From assembly GCA_030220185.1 (NCBI GenBank), contig JASPKZ010007422.1:310001-374000 (forward strand): a DNA stretch of 64,000 nucleotides, read 5' to 3'. Positions 1-11,189 of this stretch are shown here, piece after piece (positions within the stretch are counted from its first letter, which is position 1; the number at the start of each line of letters is the position of its first letter). The notes under the pieces are model-generated. The model did no database searches. It was not told where the DNA came from and was given only the letters and a program-made list of their open reading frames with translations. The DNA comes from Diploptera punctata (lineage: Eukaryota > Arthropoda > Insecta > Blattodea > Blaberidae). Made by a program: the position numbers and the translations under genes.

Positions 1-118
1 TTGACATTGAAGGCCTCACTGTCACTGGCACTATCGAACCCTTACCGCGCGGACATAAGCTCTCCATACATCCATATTCTGATCTAATGTTTTCCATTAA
101 TTCCCTGTATAATCTATC
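1..118 (-). mobile_element. LINE group A, 3' end fragment
   Basis: Reverse strand matches the C-terminal coding tail of the commonest LINE here (group A; best copy 12118-12892). It is a non-LTR retrotransposon remnant of probable RTE type, truncated by the window edge and abutting a different LINE at about 119. Confidence 0.75.
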
Positions 119-895
119 TTCGGGGTTTTACAACTGCTGCCATCTTCCCGTGCCAAACCTCCAAAGCCTACGATCTTGGGCATCTTCAATGTCTTGCTTG
201 TATTAATGTCTTCATGTTTTCCTCCCATGTTAACTTTGGTCTCCCTCTTTTCTTCTTTCTGGTCGGATGCCATTTATATAGTTTCGCTCATCTTGCATTC
301 TTAAAATATGCCCTAACCACTTTAATTCCTTCTTCTCGATTCTTTCAATTATGCTTTCTTCTACTTCCATTTTGTTTTTAATTACCTTATTTCTGATATG
401 TTCTAATTTTGACTTTCTGGCACTTCTGCGTAAATAATCCATTTCTAGAGCTATTGGTCTATTCTTGTACTACTAATTGATTGTCCATACCCCATACATT
501 GCAACAGATTCCACCAATGTTTTACTAATACATGTTTTTGTGTCTTTCCAAAATGCTTATCACACCATATGGAATTCAACGATATTATTTTGCTATTCAA
601 TTCAGTGTTTTATGTTCTCTTTGCCTATATCCTGAATGTTATCCATAATTATTCCCAAATATTTAGTTTGTTTTACTTGCTTTATTTGGATTCCTCCTTC
701 ATATATTAAATTTTCTCTTTCATTGCTATTTATTGCCAAATGTTCTGTTTTTTTTTTGTAAATTTACTGTGAGACCAAATGATTCATATGTTTTCAACCT
801 TTTTATCATGAATTCCATATCAAATTTGTCTTGCGCTAAAACCAGTTGATCGTCAGCAAATTGTAATGTCAGCAAAAATGTGTTGCCTATTGGGA
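119..895 (-). mobile_element. LINE group B, reverse transcriptase 3' half
   Basis: Read on the minus strand this encodes, with several frame breaks, the end of a LINE ORF2: a degenerate FADD-like reverse-transcriptase active site near 860-840, then a peptide with LKWLGHILRM, RKEG and a terminal GRWQQL. The same ending recurs at 7570-7862 and 13985-14127. It is a pseudogenised non-LTR retrotransposon copy; the clade (RTE-like) is inferred from the WxGHxxRM...GRPxxxW style of the tail. Confidence 0.7.
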
Positions 896-904
896 TGCCC
901 ACAC

Positions 905-1352
905 CTTTGCAGCTTTGTTTCCCTCAAATCATGCTTAATGTTATTCTCCCACCACATTCTTGGTCTATCAACTGGGCGGCTTCCCTCTGGTTTTCCTACA
1001 AGAAGCTTTCATGCACGTCTTTCGTTCTCCATGCGTGTCACATGTCCTGCCCATCGCAGTCTACGAAACTTAGTGTTCCTATTATATCTGGCTTCCTATA
1101 AGGACCATGTATTTAACTGACATGTAAATCTTCTCCATTCACCTGTCTGTTCATCTCTCTTTGGTTCAAAAATGTTGCGTAAGAACTTTATTCACAAATA
1201 CTTGTAATCTCCTTTCCTCCCTTAAAGTAAGAGTCCATGTTTCACATCCATATAATATTACTGGTAGAATAACAGTTTTATATATTTTCAGTTTAACGTT
1301 TTTTGAAAGGAGATGGGACGTCAAGAGTCTCTGTAATACATAATAGCACGCA
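905..1352 (-). mobile_element. LINE group A fragment
   Basis: Minus strand repeats the group A tail (PSYNITG/YGCETWTL region to the RPxxGRPR region) with frameshifts. It was probably contiguous with 1-118 before the group B sequence interrupted it, as the order of segments is that of one element. Confidence 0.7.
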
Positions 1353-1419
1353 TTCTAACTATAATTTTAACAATATTAACATTAAAGGCCTCACGTCACA
1401 TGTCTATTCTACAGTAATT

Positions 1420-1570
1420 CTGCGTCTTTCGCTGCAATCTTAGCATTTTCATGCTATGCTTTGCAACTTTACTAGGGAATTATAGGTGTGGTAGCTTCCC
1501 ATTGCTTTTCCACACCGGTGAAGGATGATGATGATGGCCGCATGATTTTCGGAGTCTGTTGGGCCCTAAG
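1420..1570 (-). mobile_element. SINE S2, truncated (body only)
   Basis: Matches the body of SINE S2 (full copies at 25701 and 30704): a TTTCATGCTA-type stretch, an ACACCGGTGAAGGATGATG stretch and a GGCC end. The tRNA-like head is missing. Confidence 0.65.
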
Positions 1571-1655
1571 CTTGCAGACATTTGTGTAGTGACCCTGGAT
1601 GATCACCTACCTCTCATGTAGATGTGAGGCCAGGAGCCCTTAGTGCGCCACGGGA
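1571..1655 (+). mobile_element. SINE S1, tail fragment
   Basis: Short match to the tail of SINE S1 (GATGATC..CTACCTCT..ATGTGAGGCCAG..). The tRNA-like head is absent. Confidence 0.45.
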
Positions 1656-2294
1656 TGTTTATAGAGAGGATATGTTTGAGGAAGTTATATCCTGTGTTGA
1701 TGACGGAATTTAATGCTCTACAACTTTGTTTGCTGTGTCACAAGGAAAACCGCGTCTGCCTGGCCTCTATTGGTCTGATTAACAACCGCTATTCGACTTA
1801 AATCATTTCCTTCTTTTGGACACCGGGCTGGGTGAAAATCCTTCCTAGATTTATTCAACGTGAAATAGCTTCAAGTCACAGAGAGACAACATGTGTTGTC
1901 CGTTTGACGCTCAGATTAATGACAGAGCTGATCTCTCATTCGGGGATACCCTCCATGTCCTTGTGTGTGATCCCTCTCCCGACAGGTGGTGGCACGTAAA
2001 AGTACCTAAAACGAGGTCACGAGTCCCACAATACAAATCTGCTCATAAAATTGCACGGCGCGACAGGCAGTGTAGGGGTGACATGTGGTCAGCATTTCAG
2101 GTCCCTTTCTCCACCTGAAGCTGCTACTATTCAAATGCATCACAATGCTGGATGTCAAACTGTCCGAAATTCTAAGAGAAAAAAAAAAATCCGCCTAGGA
2201 ACTCAAATCAGCGCGAATTCCATAGTTCTGCCCCAACCACTCGGCTGTTGCGCGGGACATTCTGCACAAAAAGTGTACTCCAGTACAATTCCTT
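1656..2294. other. No recognisable gene
   Basis: Mixed-composition sequence. The longest open frame (1891-2118, 75 codons) matches nothing I recognise and has no flanking splice or repeat logic. I see no defined feature here. Confidence 0.3.
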
Positions 2295-3163
2295 TTAAGG
2301 GGGCGATGGGTGAAATTTCGATTTTCTACATTTTTTGAGCTAGAGACTAGATTTTTTATACAAACATTCACTGCATGATACATAATGACGTGTTTAAGTT
2401 TCATTCTTGTGAGACATTTATTTTATTAGTTATTAAATATTATATTTAAAAAATTGCATGTATTATAATTAAATGGGTTCCAATAGACTTCCAAAATTGG
2501 CATTCCAATATACCCCAACTGGACATAGGGACCAAGGAAGACCAAAACATCGGTGGAAAGATCAAGACCATCTTCGCTAGGTTTACCGTACAGGCCACAT
2601 GGCCTAAAACGAATTTGTTCATGATGATGATGATGGGTTCCATAATGTTTTAGTAAAATGTCTGATTTTTTTTACAAGGCCCCTCAAATATTTACAAAAA
2701 CATCATGCATTAGAATTCTTATAATGTGAATACAAAGGGAGAAAAAAAAAATGTACCTCATGCGTGAAATTACAAAAAAAAATTAATAATTGCATGTATT
2801 TTATTTTTTATTTCTTAAAATACTACTTCAATCATGAAACCCATGCACTACTTTGTTACTCATTGTTTTAGGACATGCAGTAAACATTTGAACGTTCTAG
2901 GACAAAATTTGTGAATTCCATTCAATTTTGAATGTACAAAAATGCAGTGAAAATAAAAGTGTGGAAAAACAAGTTTAAAGATTTGCATGCAGTTTAATAC
3001 AATATGTAACATACAGGCCTAATCAGCACTTTAGGGCACTTAGAAGCGTCATAGGCCTCTGAAACTTTGCCAACATATACATTAAAGTACAGGCTATTTT
3101 TTAGTACAAAAAAATGCCAATTTTGATCTAAAATGGTCAGTTTTTCACCCATCAGCCCCTTAA
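2295..3163. mobile_element. TTAA-flanked non-autonomous DNA element (piggyBac-type target site)
   Basis: TTAA occurs at 2295-2298 and 3160-3163. Immediately inside are imperfect inverted repeats: GGGGGCGATGGGTGAAA on the left, and the reverse complement of the right end reads GGGGCTGATGGGTGAAA. TTAA duplications with G/C-rich short inverted ends are typical of piggyBac-like transposons. The 860-bp AT-rich interior encodes no transposase, so this would be a non-autonomous (MITE-like) copy. A LINE fragment with its own target duplication sits inside it (2483-2632). Confidence 0.6.
2473..2642 (+). mobile_element. LINE group C 3' fragment with target-site duplication
   Basis: A roughly 150-bp, severely 5'-truncated LINE tail ending in a (GAT)n run, flanked by the direct repeat ATGGGTTCCA (2473-2482 and 2633-2642). 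The coding remnant includes PKLAFQYTPTGHRDQGRPKH. It appears identical by eye to 28437-28576, so this is a recent insertion into the TTAA element. Confidence 0.8.
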
Positions 3164-3189
3164 TTCATAAATGTTATGATATCTAATCT

Positions 3190-3475
3190 TAGTCTAACAT
3201 ACGGAAGGACGTTAAATACATTTGAAAAATACAAGATAGAAACGGCACAAATACGTTTGTTAAGAAGAACAGCAGGACACACTCTAAGAGATCATATCTG
3301 CAGTACCGACGTTAGAGAACAGTTACAAATATAGGAATTAGCAAATAAATTGACAGACAACAAATTAAAATGGTCTCAACATATAAATAGACTGGAGACA
3401 TCTCGTCTATTAAAACAGGCTTTACAATATATTCCAAGAGGTAATGGACGCCTCACCTTCAAGTCGTACAAGAAG
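3190..3475 (+). mobile_element. LINE group C fragment
   Basis: Plus-strand translation gives a group C tail (LLRRTAGHTLRDH, then NKLKWSQHINRLETSRLLKQ, then YIPRGNGR) with a stop between the segments. Pseudogenised. Confidence 0.65.
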
Positions 3476-3639
3476 AATCCTAGTCTACGAATTACATTTC
3501 ACATCTTCGTCATAAAATTAAATCGCTTTTAAGTTAATAAAGTATTATTTTCTGCTCAGAGGTCTGAACCTGTCGATCCACAAAACGGGACTTGAAAGTC
3601 ATTATTCTGCTGATAAACATATTAATATATGTAGCTCTT

Positions 3640-4296
3640 ATTTTAAGGGAGGAAAGGAGATTATGAGTATTTGTTCTTAGATTTTTTTTTGGACCAGCGA
3701 GAGATGAACAGACAGGTGAATGGAGAAGACTACTAAACAGTGAACTACATTATCTTTATAGCCATATATTATAATAAGAACAATTAAGTCTCATAGACTG
3801 CGATTGGCAGGACATGTGGCACAAATCCCACGTGCATGGAAGCTTCCTGTAGGAAAACGCCCACTTGGAAGACCGAGAATGAGGTGGGATAATAACATTA
3901 ACTATGATTTGATGGAAGTAGATTAGAGGCGCCGTAGCCGAGTGGTTAAGACAAGATGCCTTGGAGCAGAGCTACGGGACTTGCGCTGGTTCAAGTCTCC
4001 CGGGGGAAGAAATTTTCTCATGGAATTTTGGCCAGTATGGGACCGTGAGGCATTTGGGTAGCTACAATAAGTAGCGACTCCAGGTTGAGAAGACCAGCTA
4101 TAACGGCTGACAACCCCTACACTGGCTCATGGTCGTCTACCTGTATAATTAACACATGTGGACGTGAGGCCAGCAGTCGGATGGTAGGCCAAGGGCCTTC
4201 TAGGCCTGTCGCGCTTGGAGTTTTGGAGATTATACAGGGAAATGAGCTTATGTCCGTGCGGCCATGAACCTATGGGTTCGATAGTGCCAATGAGTT
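3640..4296 (+). mobile_element. LINE group A tail, interrupted by a SINE
   Basis: The group A C-terminal coding tail runs 3640-3925 and resumes at 4227-4296 after SINE S1. The resumed part has the usual final MNL..R-type codons and the CCAATGAGTTAG end. Several frameshifts; an internal stretch is deleted after the SINE. The SINE is therefore younger than this LINE copy. Confidence 0.75.
3926..4226 (+). mobile_element. SINE S1, full copy with target-site duplication
   Basis: The tRNA-like head GCCGTAGCCGAGTGGTTAAG (A-box-like) is followed by a B-box-like GGTTCAAGTC, then a body shared with 13380, 15681, 50085 and 52471. AGATTA is directly repeated at 3920-3925 and 4227-4232, splitting a LINE motif that is continuous in other copies. 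Probably transcribed by RNA polymerase III when active. Confidence 0.8.
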
Positions 4297-4544
4297 AGAT
4301 ATTTCCTGACCCTGATACAGTACAGTTAGTTGTGAAACCTTCGAGATGAATCATAATGGACGAAATCAATCAGGATGTGGTTGCCAGATTGAGGTCGTAT
4401 ATGTTTTAAGATTATATTACCCATTCACAAAACTCTTATGTATAGATTATAACTGTATAAGAAATAGTAGTACATTAGGATCTACAGATACTGGTAAAGT
4501 CGTCTAGTTTACAGGCGCTTTGCTTTGGAGTGTGGCTATCTGTA

Positions 4545-4770
4545 CAATAACACACAGAAAACGAAGTGAAGTAAATATATTCAAACTATTAGATAGAATT
4601 GCACAATACAGATATGTATGGATGGACCACATCAATAGAATTCCAAAACAGATTCATTACAAACCACTAGGACGAAGAAATGTTGGAAGACCCAGTAAAA
4701 TATGGACAGACCAATTGTAGCATGAGATCGGAACAGATCTTAAGGTCTAATGCTTGATGCTGATGATGAA
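4545..4770 (+). mobile_element. LINE group C fragment
   Basis: Encodes the typical tail (WMDHINRIPKQIHYKPLGRR, then VGRPSKIW) and ends in a GATGCTGATGATGA run, like other group C 3' ends. Confidence 0.7.
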
Positions 4771-5330
4771 ACATACTATATTATAATAATACTGCAAAAG
4801 ACAAAAGTTGCAACGCTGTTAAGATCTTATATATCCACGTGGAGTTGACATGGAAACAGTCATTTAAAAATGCGAAGGCGTTATTGGCAGAGAACTGTTT
4901 TCACTTTTTGGTGATTGCAGCGGTGTCTTAGAAGCCTCTAAACTCCCCGGCTCTGCCTGGCAGTAACAATGTCATCTATTATTGTATAGCTGGCTTAACT
5001 TGGCAGAGAGAGAGAGAGATGGAGATACAATAGTAGATCTTTGACCACTTTAGTCCAGATACAAAAGAAAGAACCCACCCTGTTGTCAGTTTTCCTCTTC
5101 CCCCTTGCCCCTATTAACATCTGATGAAGAAATACCGACAACACTGCTGCGAGTGAGAGACGTGAGCACAGTTGTCTCATTCTACAAATTTCTCGTAAAG
5201 TTAAACCAGAGAGACTATAAACCAGAGGGAAACTGTTACCTTTGATGGCGCCTGGAAACTAAAATATAGTTTGCCCAGTCATTTAGTGTCCAATGAACTA
5301 AATGATCTTTGTGAGAAACTAGATGTAATA
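4771..5330. other. No gene seen; short GA repeat
   Basis: Apart from a short (GA)n run near 5006-5020 I see no gene and no assignable repeat. The open frame on the minus strand in this interval is not supported by anything else. Confidence 0.3.
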
Positions 5331-5334
5331 ATAA

Positions 5335-5490
5335 AGTATCTTTTGCTGCGATGGGCAGAACATGAGGTACGAATGGGGAATGAAAGAGAGACGTGGACAT
5401 TTCTTGTGGGAAATTCAGAGAGAAAACGGTAGGCCAAGAATGAGAAAGGAAGATAAAATTTGCCATGATTTGAAGGAGGTAATTTATACG
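5335..5490 (+). mobile_element. LINE group A fragment
   Basis: Degenerate copy of the group A tail (RWAEH, RMGNER, ARPRMR, DLKEV) with indels. Confidence 0.6.
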
Positions 5491-5584
5491 TAAAGTAGAG
5501 AAAGAAATAAGCAGAAGAATAGCTCTCGCCTGGAAGGCGTTCTGGTCACTGAAATTTATACTGCTGGACAAGTCACTCAACCGG

Positions 5585-6110
5585 AAACTCAAAATGGAAA
5601 CACTACAAACCTGTGTTCTTCCAACACTGTTATATGGCTGCCAAACTGAAGTACACACTCCAAGTATGCCAAAGCAAAATGGAGAGGAAAATCTTAAGCA
5701 TAACTCTGAAGGACAGAATCTCGAATACAACACTTCAAGCGATGTCCTCAACAACTGATCCTGCACAACAAGCCATCAGGAAAAAATGGAAGTGGGGAGG
5801 CCAGTCGCAAGAATACAGGACGACAGGTGAACAATAAAAACAACCATGTGGGACCCGTACACAGGCAAGAGACAGCGCGGAAGACCAAGACGACGATGGA
5901 CTGACATCTTCAAACAACGAGCAGGGGCGCAATGGTCCAGAGTCGCCAGATGCAGAAGCTGGAGAGCCAACTGTGCATTAACTAATCACAGAACAGACAG
6001 TGTATACAAACCAAGTCAACTTCTCACCACGGAGTAGCTCACCGGGTGACACTCACAATAGAGCTTAACTCCTGTACAGGGAGGCCTTTGCCCTAAAGGG
6101 ACATATCAGG
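5585..6110 (+). mobile_element. RTE-like LINE group D, 3' end
   Basis: Broken ORF2 tail: an LPTLLYGCQT motif, then MWDPYTGKRQRGRPRRRWTD, ending with a CCTTTGCCCTAAAGGG stretch and TTTATTTAT. The MWxPYxGKRxRGRPRxRWxD signature is characteristic of RTE-clade elements. Distinct from groups A-C. Confidence 0.7.
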
Positions 6111-7555
6111 CTTTATTTATTTATACGTGGCATTATTGGAAAACATTCGCTCAAGATAGTGTCCATGCGGCGGCCACGTAAACGTGCAGATGCAGCCGGA
6201 TTTCGGTTGAGTTAGCACCGGAAATTAATCACGTGATTCCACTAAATACTACAATTTTGCACATTCTTCATGTGTTCCCAACAACCTTTGTTATTTAACA
6301 AGGTTGTAAACAGGCAAATGATATACATTATATTCCCAACCTGTCATGTCGACTGGAATGACTATTGGGCCGGTTCTCTCTAGGCCGTGTCATCTCCGTA
6401 AGCTGAGGCCCTCATCTGTCAATTATTCCCGAAAACTTTTTTAAATGAATATGTTGTTATAACCCAAGATTGTAATTTATAAATGTCGGTGTTATGAATA
6501 CATAGAGTATTTTACATAGATATTTAATTATTTCATAAATTATTTTAAATATTCAAATAAAACGTTGTTGAAATAAAACTTTAGACATATTATATTTCAG
6601 GACAGAGTTTTGACTTATGGCAGGAACAAAGTTTTCAAGGCTAACTGTAAAACCTCTACATTTAGACTCTGGAATGTTTAATACAGTTACTTGGAGATGT
6701 AGGTCAAGAACTTAGTATTTAACCCTGGCAAAGTAAGGGACTCGCGTCTGTCTGTGTAAAGTGCTGATGGGTAAGTTACCGACCATTTTTCTTAACAAAT
6801 TCGCTAGGATAGTTAGCAATGTAGACAATATCAAATATTGTAAGACTGTTTTATTCTCAAAGTGTAGGAATTAGTATGTACTTATTAAAATGTAGATTAG
6901 GGTAGATTTATAAAAACCCAATCCCTCTCTCAAACCCCAGGAAGTTCGAATGTAGGTTTTCTTAATATAAGCTTAGATTAGTTATTTAAGGTTAGAATAC
7001 TTAGGGATTGTAATTATTATTCTCTAGAAATAAAATAGTTAAAATTAAGAATCCATTTATTTATGTTCAAAACACATGTGCCTTTATAACTAATACATCC
7101 ACATAGGCCTACTAACGCTCAGCTAGAACCTCACGCTACCAACATTACCAAGTCCCGAAGGTCCTTTAAGCCCTAAGAAAACCAGTAGTTCGTAATAGTC
7201 GGTAAGACAAAAACTATGACGTTTCAAGGGAAAATACCGATGCGAACTAAAATTCTTATTAAGAACTGTGGAGTTGCCAGTCTCCCCAGGTGGCGGATAG
7301 GGGAATCCTCACCAGATATGGCGGGTACTGGGGAAATAAAATACCCAGGGCGGACCAAAACTAGCGCTGCTGTCTTGCAATAAGATACTGGACTATCAAA
7401 GGCTAGAGGAAGATATTGAACAAAAATTACCCGTTCCCCAGGTTGGGGGTTGATGCATCGGGCCAGCTCCTCGCTCATCATAAAAATAAATAATGCTAAA
7501 AAACCAAACATCATGTCTCGGAAAAACACTCTAAGACGATTAAAGCTTAAAAAAA
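6111..7555. other. AT-rich stretch without recognisable gene
   Basis: No coding exon or repeat with a sibling copy in this window is visible. A GC-richer block at 7230-7480 has open frames on both strands. It looks repeat-derived but I cannot assign it. Confidence 0.3.
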
Positions 7556-7569
7556 TTGACACATGGATT

Positions 7570-7862
7570 GGGTGTACAAGAGGAGCCGGACATCATAGGC
7601 ATTATAGAAAAGAAAATATTACAGTGGTATGGCCATGTCAAAAGAATGCCAGAGCAAAGATTGCCAAAAATTGTTATGGAATGGATCCTAATGGGAAGGA
7701 GGAAGAGAGTAAGACCGAAGAAAACTCGGAAACTCGGATAGAAGGGGTACAAGCAGCTATGAATATCAGAGGAATGGAGAAAGATCAATGGATGGACAGA
7801 GAGGAATGGCGTTTGGTTTCCGGAAGACGGCGGCAGCTGCCATGATACCGGATGATGATGAA
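7570..7862 (+). mobile_element. LINE group B fragment
   Basis: Encodes LQWYGHVKRMPEQRLPK, then a MEWIL..GRRKR segment and a final GRRRQLP, matching group B. Ends at a GATGATGATGA run. Frameshifted. Confidence 0.7.
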
Positions 7863-7874
7863 CACCGATATAAT

Positions 7875-8390
7875 AGCACAAGTTAATAACTTTACTTATC
7901 TTGGCTGCAATCTTTCCTACGACACGTGTAAAGACAGACATAAAATTGGTCAAATTTCAAAAACTTATAGGAACAATAAAAAGCATTCTTTTCCGAAAAG
8001 TACGCCCAGGTACAATTCTAAAATTTTATAAAACAATGGCTCTTCCAACTCTACTTTATGGTTCTGAAACCTGGACTCTTACTACAGGTAAATTAAATAG
8101 GATAGTAGCTGCAGAAATGAAGTTATTAAGACCTATAGCGGGTTATACGCTTTATGACCACATGCGTAATGAAACTCAACACACCAGCAATAACTGAAAC
8201 CATTCAAAAATATCAAAATAATTGTCATTAACACCTTCTTAGATGTCAAACGATAGACTACCTCTGCAGCTATTGAACTACAGACCCACAGGGCGAAGAG
8301 ACCCAGGAAGACCTAAGAAGAGATGGAGGGATCAATTTCTATCCTGAAGCGGAACAGGCCAATGGCCTAATCCATGTCACCAATTGATGA
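7875..8390 (+). mobile_element. LINE group C fragment
   Basis: Open for 98 codons: KFYKTMALPTLLYGSETWTL, then AAEMKLLRPIAGYTLYDH. After a break come RPTGRRDPGRPKKRWRDQF and a CCAATTGATGATC end. 5'-truncated, several stops. Confidence 0.75.
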
Positions 8391-8641
8391 TCTGTCAGCA
8401 CATGATGTTGAATAGAGTGAGCCAGTTCTGCATGAGAGACCAGCTGATACATAAAGCAGGGTTGTTGAATACCGGCCTAAAACATGTGGGTGGATTTCTC
8501 AGCCGAAGTCCAAACAACGACCCCGGTTTTCCAATTTTTTATTATTTCATAACACCTATAAAAATTACTAAAAAGTCACAGATTGTTATGAAACAATAGA
8601 CATGATTCAGACATTTCTTTTTTGAAATTAACAGCAGTCGG

Positions 8642-8850
8642 CCGCGGTGGACTAGTGGTTATGCTCCTTGCCTCTGGTCCCGAGGGTCGCGGATTCAAAC
8701 CCGGCCTGGGTCGATGGATTCTTTTTAGGATGGAAAAATCCAAGGAGCAAGTACTCCGGGAGGGACTTTAAGCCGTGGGTCGCGAGTCTGAAGATTTTCA
8801 TGCTCGTAAAAGATCCTTAAGCCTGAATGAAAATGCCTTCTTCACGGTTT
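8642..8850 (+). mobile_element. SINE S3, 5' part
   Basis: The tRNA-like head GGCCGCGGTGGACTAGTGG is followed by a B-box-like GGATTCAAACCC and a body shared with 28975-29340 and (reverse) 14390-14800. The distal part of the unit is missing. Confidence 0.75.
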
Positions 8851-8864
8851 AGGATTATTTACTA

Positions 8865-9060
8865 ACCTGTTCCGGCTCCAAATTGCTGCTCTTCCATCTT
8901 TTCCTCGGTCTTCCCAAACTACTTCTTCCTCATGGTGAATAGCTGTATGCTGCTTTTGGTATTCTGTTCTCAGTCATCCTTGCCAAGTGTTCTTTCCAGT
9001 TTGTTCTGTATTTCACTATTGTGTTTAATTCCTCTGCTTTTAGTTGTCTTATTTTTGTGT
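8865..9060 (-). mobile_element. LINE group C fragment, antisense
   Basis: On the minus strand a degenerate group C tail can be read (NKLERTLGK..., GKTEEKMEEQ), with frame breaks. Weak but in the usual order. Confidence 0.5.
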
Positions 9061-9389
9061 TGACATATTTTTAATATCCGATTGAAATGACATTTATTAC
9101 AAAATTTTAAAAAAATGTGTCGAAGAAAAACATACATTTGGATTTCCGGACTGGGTGTTCATTTTTCTGAAGAGGAATTGTGTTTTTAGTGTCATTGCTT
9201 CAAATGTCACGTGAAGTGTGTTTTCTTGGAATGAACTCTGTATTGAGATATTGGCAGCCGACAATGTGACGATAAGAAACAAACTGTGACGTAAGCGGCA
9301 GATATGTATTTTTTTCCAAGAAGGACATTTCATAGAAAATATCCTTGAGATAATGTTTGGCACAGCTTTAAAACAATGTTTGTGTGTTG

Positions 9390-9530
9390 TTATTATTATT
9401 ATTATTATTATCATCATCATTCATCATCATCATTATAAAGGAAAATTTGCAATTGCTTATCTCAATGGAATATTGTGGGATAAAAATGTAAGTAATAAAA
9501 ATAAAATGAATATATATATATATATATATA
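9390..9530. repeat. Microsatellites (ATT)n, (CAT)n, (AT)n
   Basis: Short trinucleotide runs at 9390-9435 and an (AT)n run near 9510-9530. The homopolymeric open frames here are artefacts of the repeats. Confidence 0.85.
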
Positions 9531-9544
9531 TCATACAATATTGT

Positions 9545-9958
9545 TAAAAGCATCATTACTTATGGAGCAGAACTTTGGCCATTAACAACAAAAACAAATA
9601 AGTACCTTTTGGCAACAGAAATGGATTTTATACGAAGGGCAGCAAGAATTTCAAGAAGAGAAAATAATTAGGAACTCAGTTATAAGGGAGAAAATGAAGA
9701 TTGAAGACACTATTTTAGATTATATTAAAACTCGGCAATTAAGATGGTACGGACATGTACAGCGAATGGAAGAAGATCGACTACCAAAATGTGTTTTGGA
9801 ATGGAAACCTGAGGAAAGACGAGGCAGAGGAAGACCTAAAACCTCCTGGAGTCAGGGAATATATTTATACATGAAGGAGAAACATCTACAACCAGGAGAT
9901 TGGATGGATCGACAACATTTGCTGTTAGGAATCGGACGATGTCAAAGACATTAATGAA
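9545..9958 (+). mobile_element. LINE group B 3' end
   Basis: One frame is open for 86 codons (from 9694): TRQLRWYGHVQRMEEDRLPK, then a GRGRPKTSW segment and a final IGRCQRH. It is preceded, in a different frame, by ITYGAELWPLTTKTNK. The copy runs straight into the (ATT)n microsatellite at 9968. Confidence 0.75.
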
Positions 9959-9965
9959 CAGATTA

Positions 9966-9967
9966 TC

Positions 9968-10058
<91 letters not shown>
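9966..10058. repeat. (ATT)n microsatellite, about 30 units
   Basis: Uninterrupted TAT/ATT repeats of about 90 bp, immediately after a LINE 3' end. The poly-isoleucine frames on both strands are artefacts. Confidence 0.95.
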
Positions 10059-10484
10059 GCTGATGGCATATTTTTTTCATTTTTTATTATGGAAAATTGG
10101 AGGATCGGCTGGTCTATGATCACAGAACAGGTTTTCTCGGTTTGTGCTTTAAAATGGTGGTTGAAATGTGCTGGGTCGTGCCAATGAATTTCAAACCCTT
10201 GACTACCGAGGGTTGGTCGACCCCGGGACCACCTGAACACGAGCCAGTTTGCACGCGAAAATATTAAAAGTTGATAATTTGTGGGGATCGATAATCAAAA
10301 TGTATTGAATTGTGGACTCGAAGTCGGGTCTGGCTGAAGCTATGGCGAAGTGTTCTCTCCGTTCCACATCCTGTCGCATCCCCCATCCACTGTACAGTCC
10401 TTCCCAACATATTGTAGCCTGATCCCAGCTTTAAACTCAAATTCCATTATTTTCCTTTGGTTTGTAGCTTTGAACAGCATTATT

Positions 10485-11042
10485 TTATAATAAGTGATGC
10501 CACGAGTGGTTTCCAAATTTATCTAGAGTAGCATTTGTTAGGACTATTTAACGAATAAAATTAAGCTGTTTACTCACAAATCATTATTTAAATATAGTTA
10601 TTTTAAAATATTTATATATTTAATGTAAACGGCGATGTTTGAAAACAAATCAGAAATATGAGGTTATGAATATTCACTGCAACTTGATCATATTATTTAT
10701 TGCCAAATAGGATCGCAATATTTAATGCACCCCAGTGGAGAAATAATGAAACACATCAAACTGTATATTATAATCAACATTATAGGTTATTCATTATTTT
10801 TTTAGTAAACAACACAGTAAAATCAAGGAATCTGTTCATTATTTGCTACATTCAGTGTATTTGTTGGAGAAAAATAATGCTATGAGCTGTTCAGAATATT
10901 AAAAAGAAGAAGCTTTCTTTATCACAAAAGCAGGAGCTGATAAAGAGAAACCGATAAAGAGCGAGGTGAAACACGATTGTTATGTAAAACTAAATTCATT
11001 GTAACATGATTGGTCGTTGGCTCCCATTTGCGGCATGAGTTA
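10485..11042 (+). repeat. Dispersed AT-rich repeat X, copy 1
   Basis: About 550 bp with reverse-orientation relatives at 17160-17790 and 31155-31920 and partial ones at 13725-13950 and 32355-32575. Shared blocks include TTTATTGCCAAATAGGAT and AAACAGCTTAA-type stretches. No ORF and no clear terminal repeats; probably a non-autonomous transposon. Confidence 0.65.
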
Positions 11043-11044
11043 AA

Positions 11045-11180
11045 TAGTCAAATTAATTGGTTACATGTCCAAAGAAGGGACCCATCTCGGTATCAACCTG
11101 AAGAACGTCGAGATAAAGGAAGACCTGGGCTACATAGGAACAGGCTCAAAGCGACCTGAACCTAAATAAGTTCATGATAG
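11045..11180 (+). mobile_element. LINE group C tail fragment
   Basis: Short degenerate coding tail (QRRDPSRYQPEERRDKGRPG), joined to the next LINE copy. Confidence 0.5.
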
Positions 11181-11189
11181 TGACGAAAT

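Noticed and set aside
1891..2118. 75-codon plus-strand frame
   Set aside because: No recognised family, no splice context, isolated among repeats.
5236..5766. 176-codon minus-strand frame
   Set aside because: It is the antisense shadow of LINE tails A and D at 5335-5700.
7224..7562. 112-codon minus-strand frame with a hydrophobic start
   Set aside because: Overlaps an equally long plus-strand frame in a GC-rich, repeat-like block; no independent support.
9836..10240. 134-codon and 95-codon frames with poly-isoleucine on opposite strands
   Set aside because: Products of the (ATT)n microsatellite.
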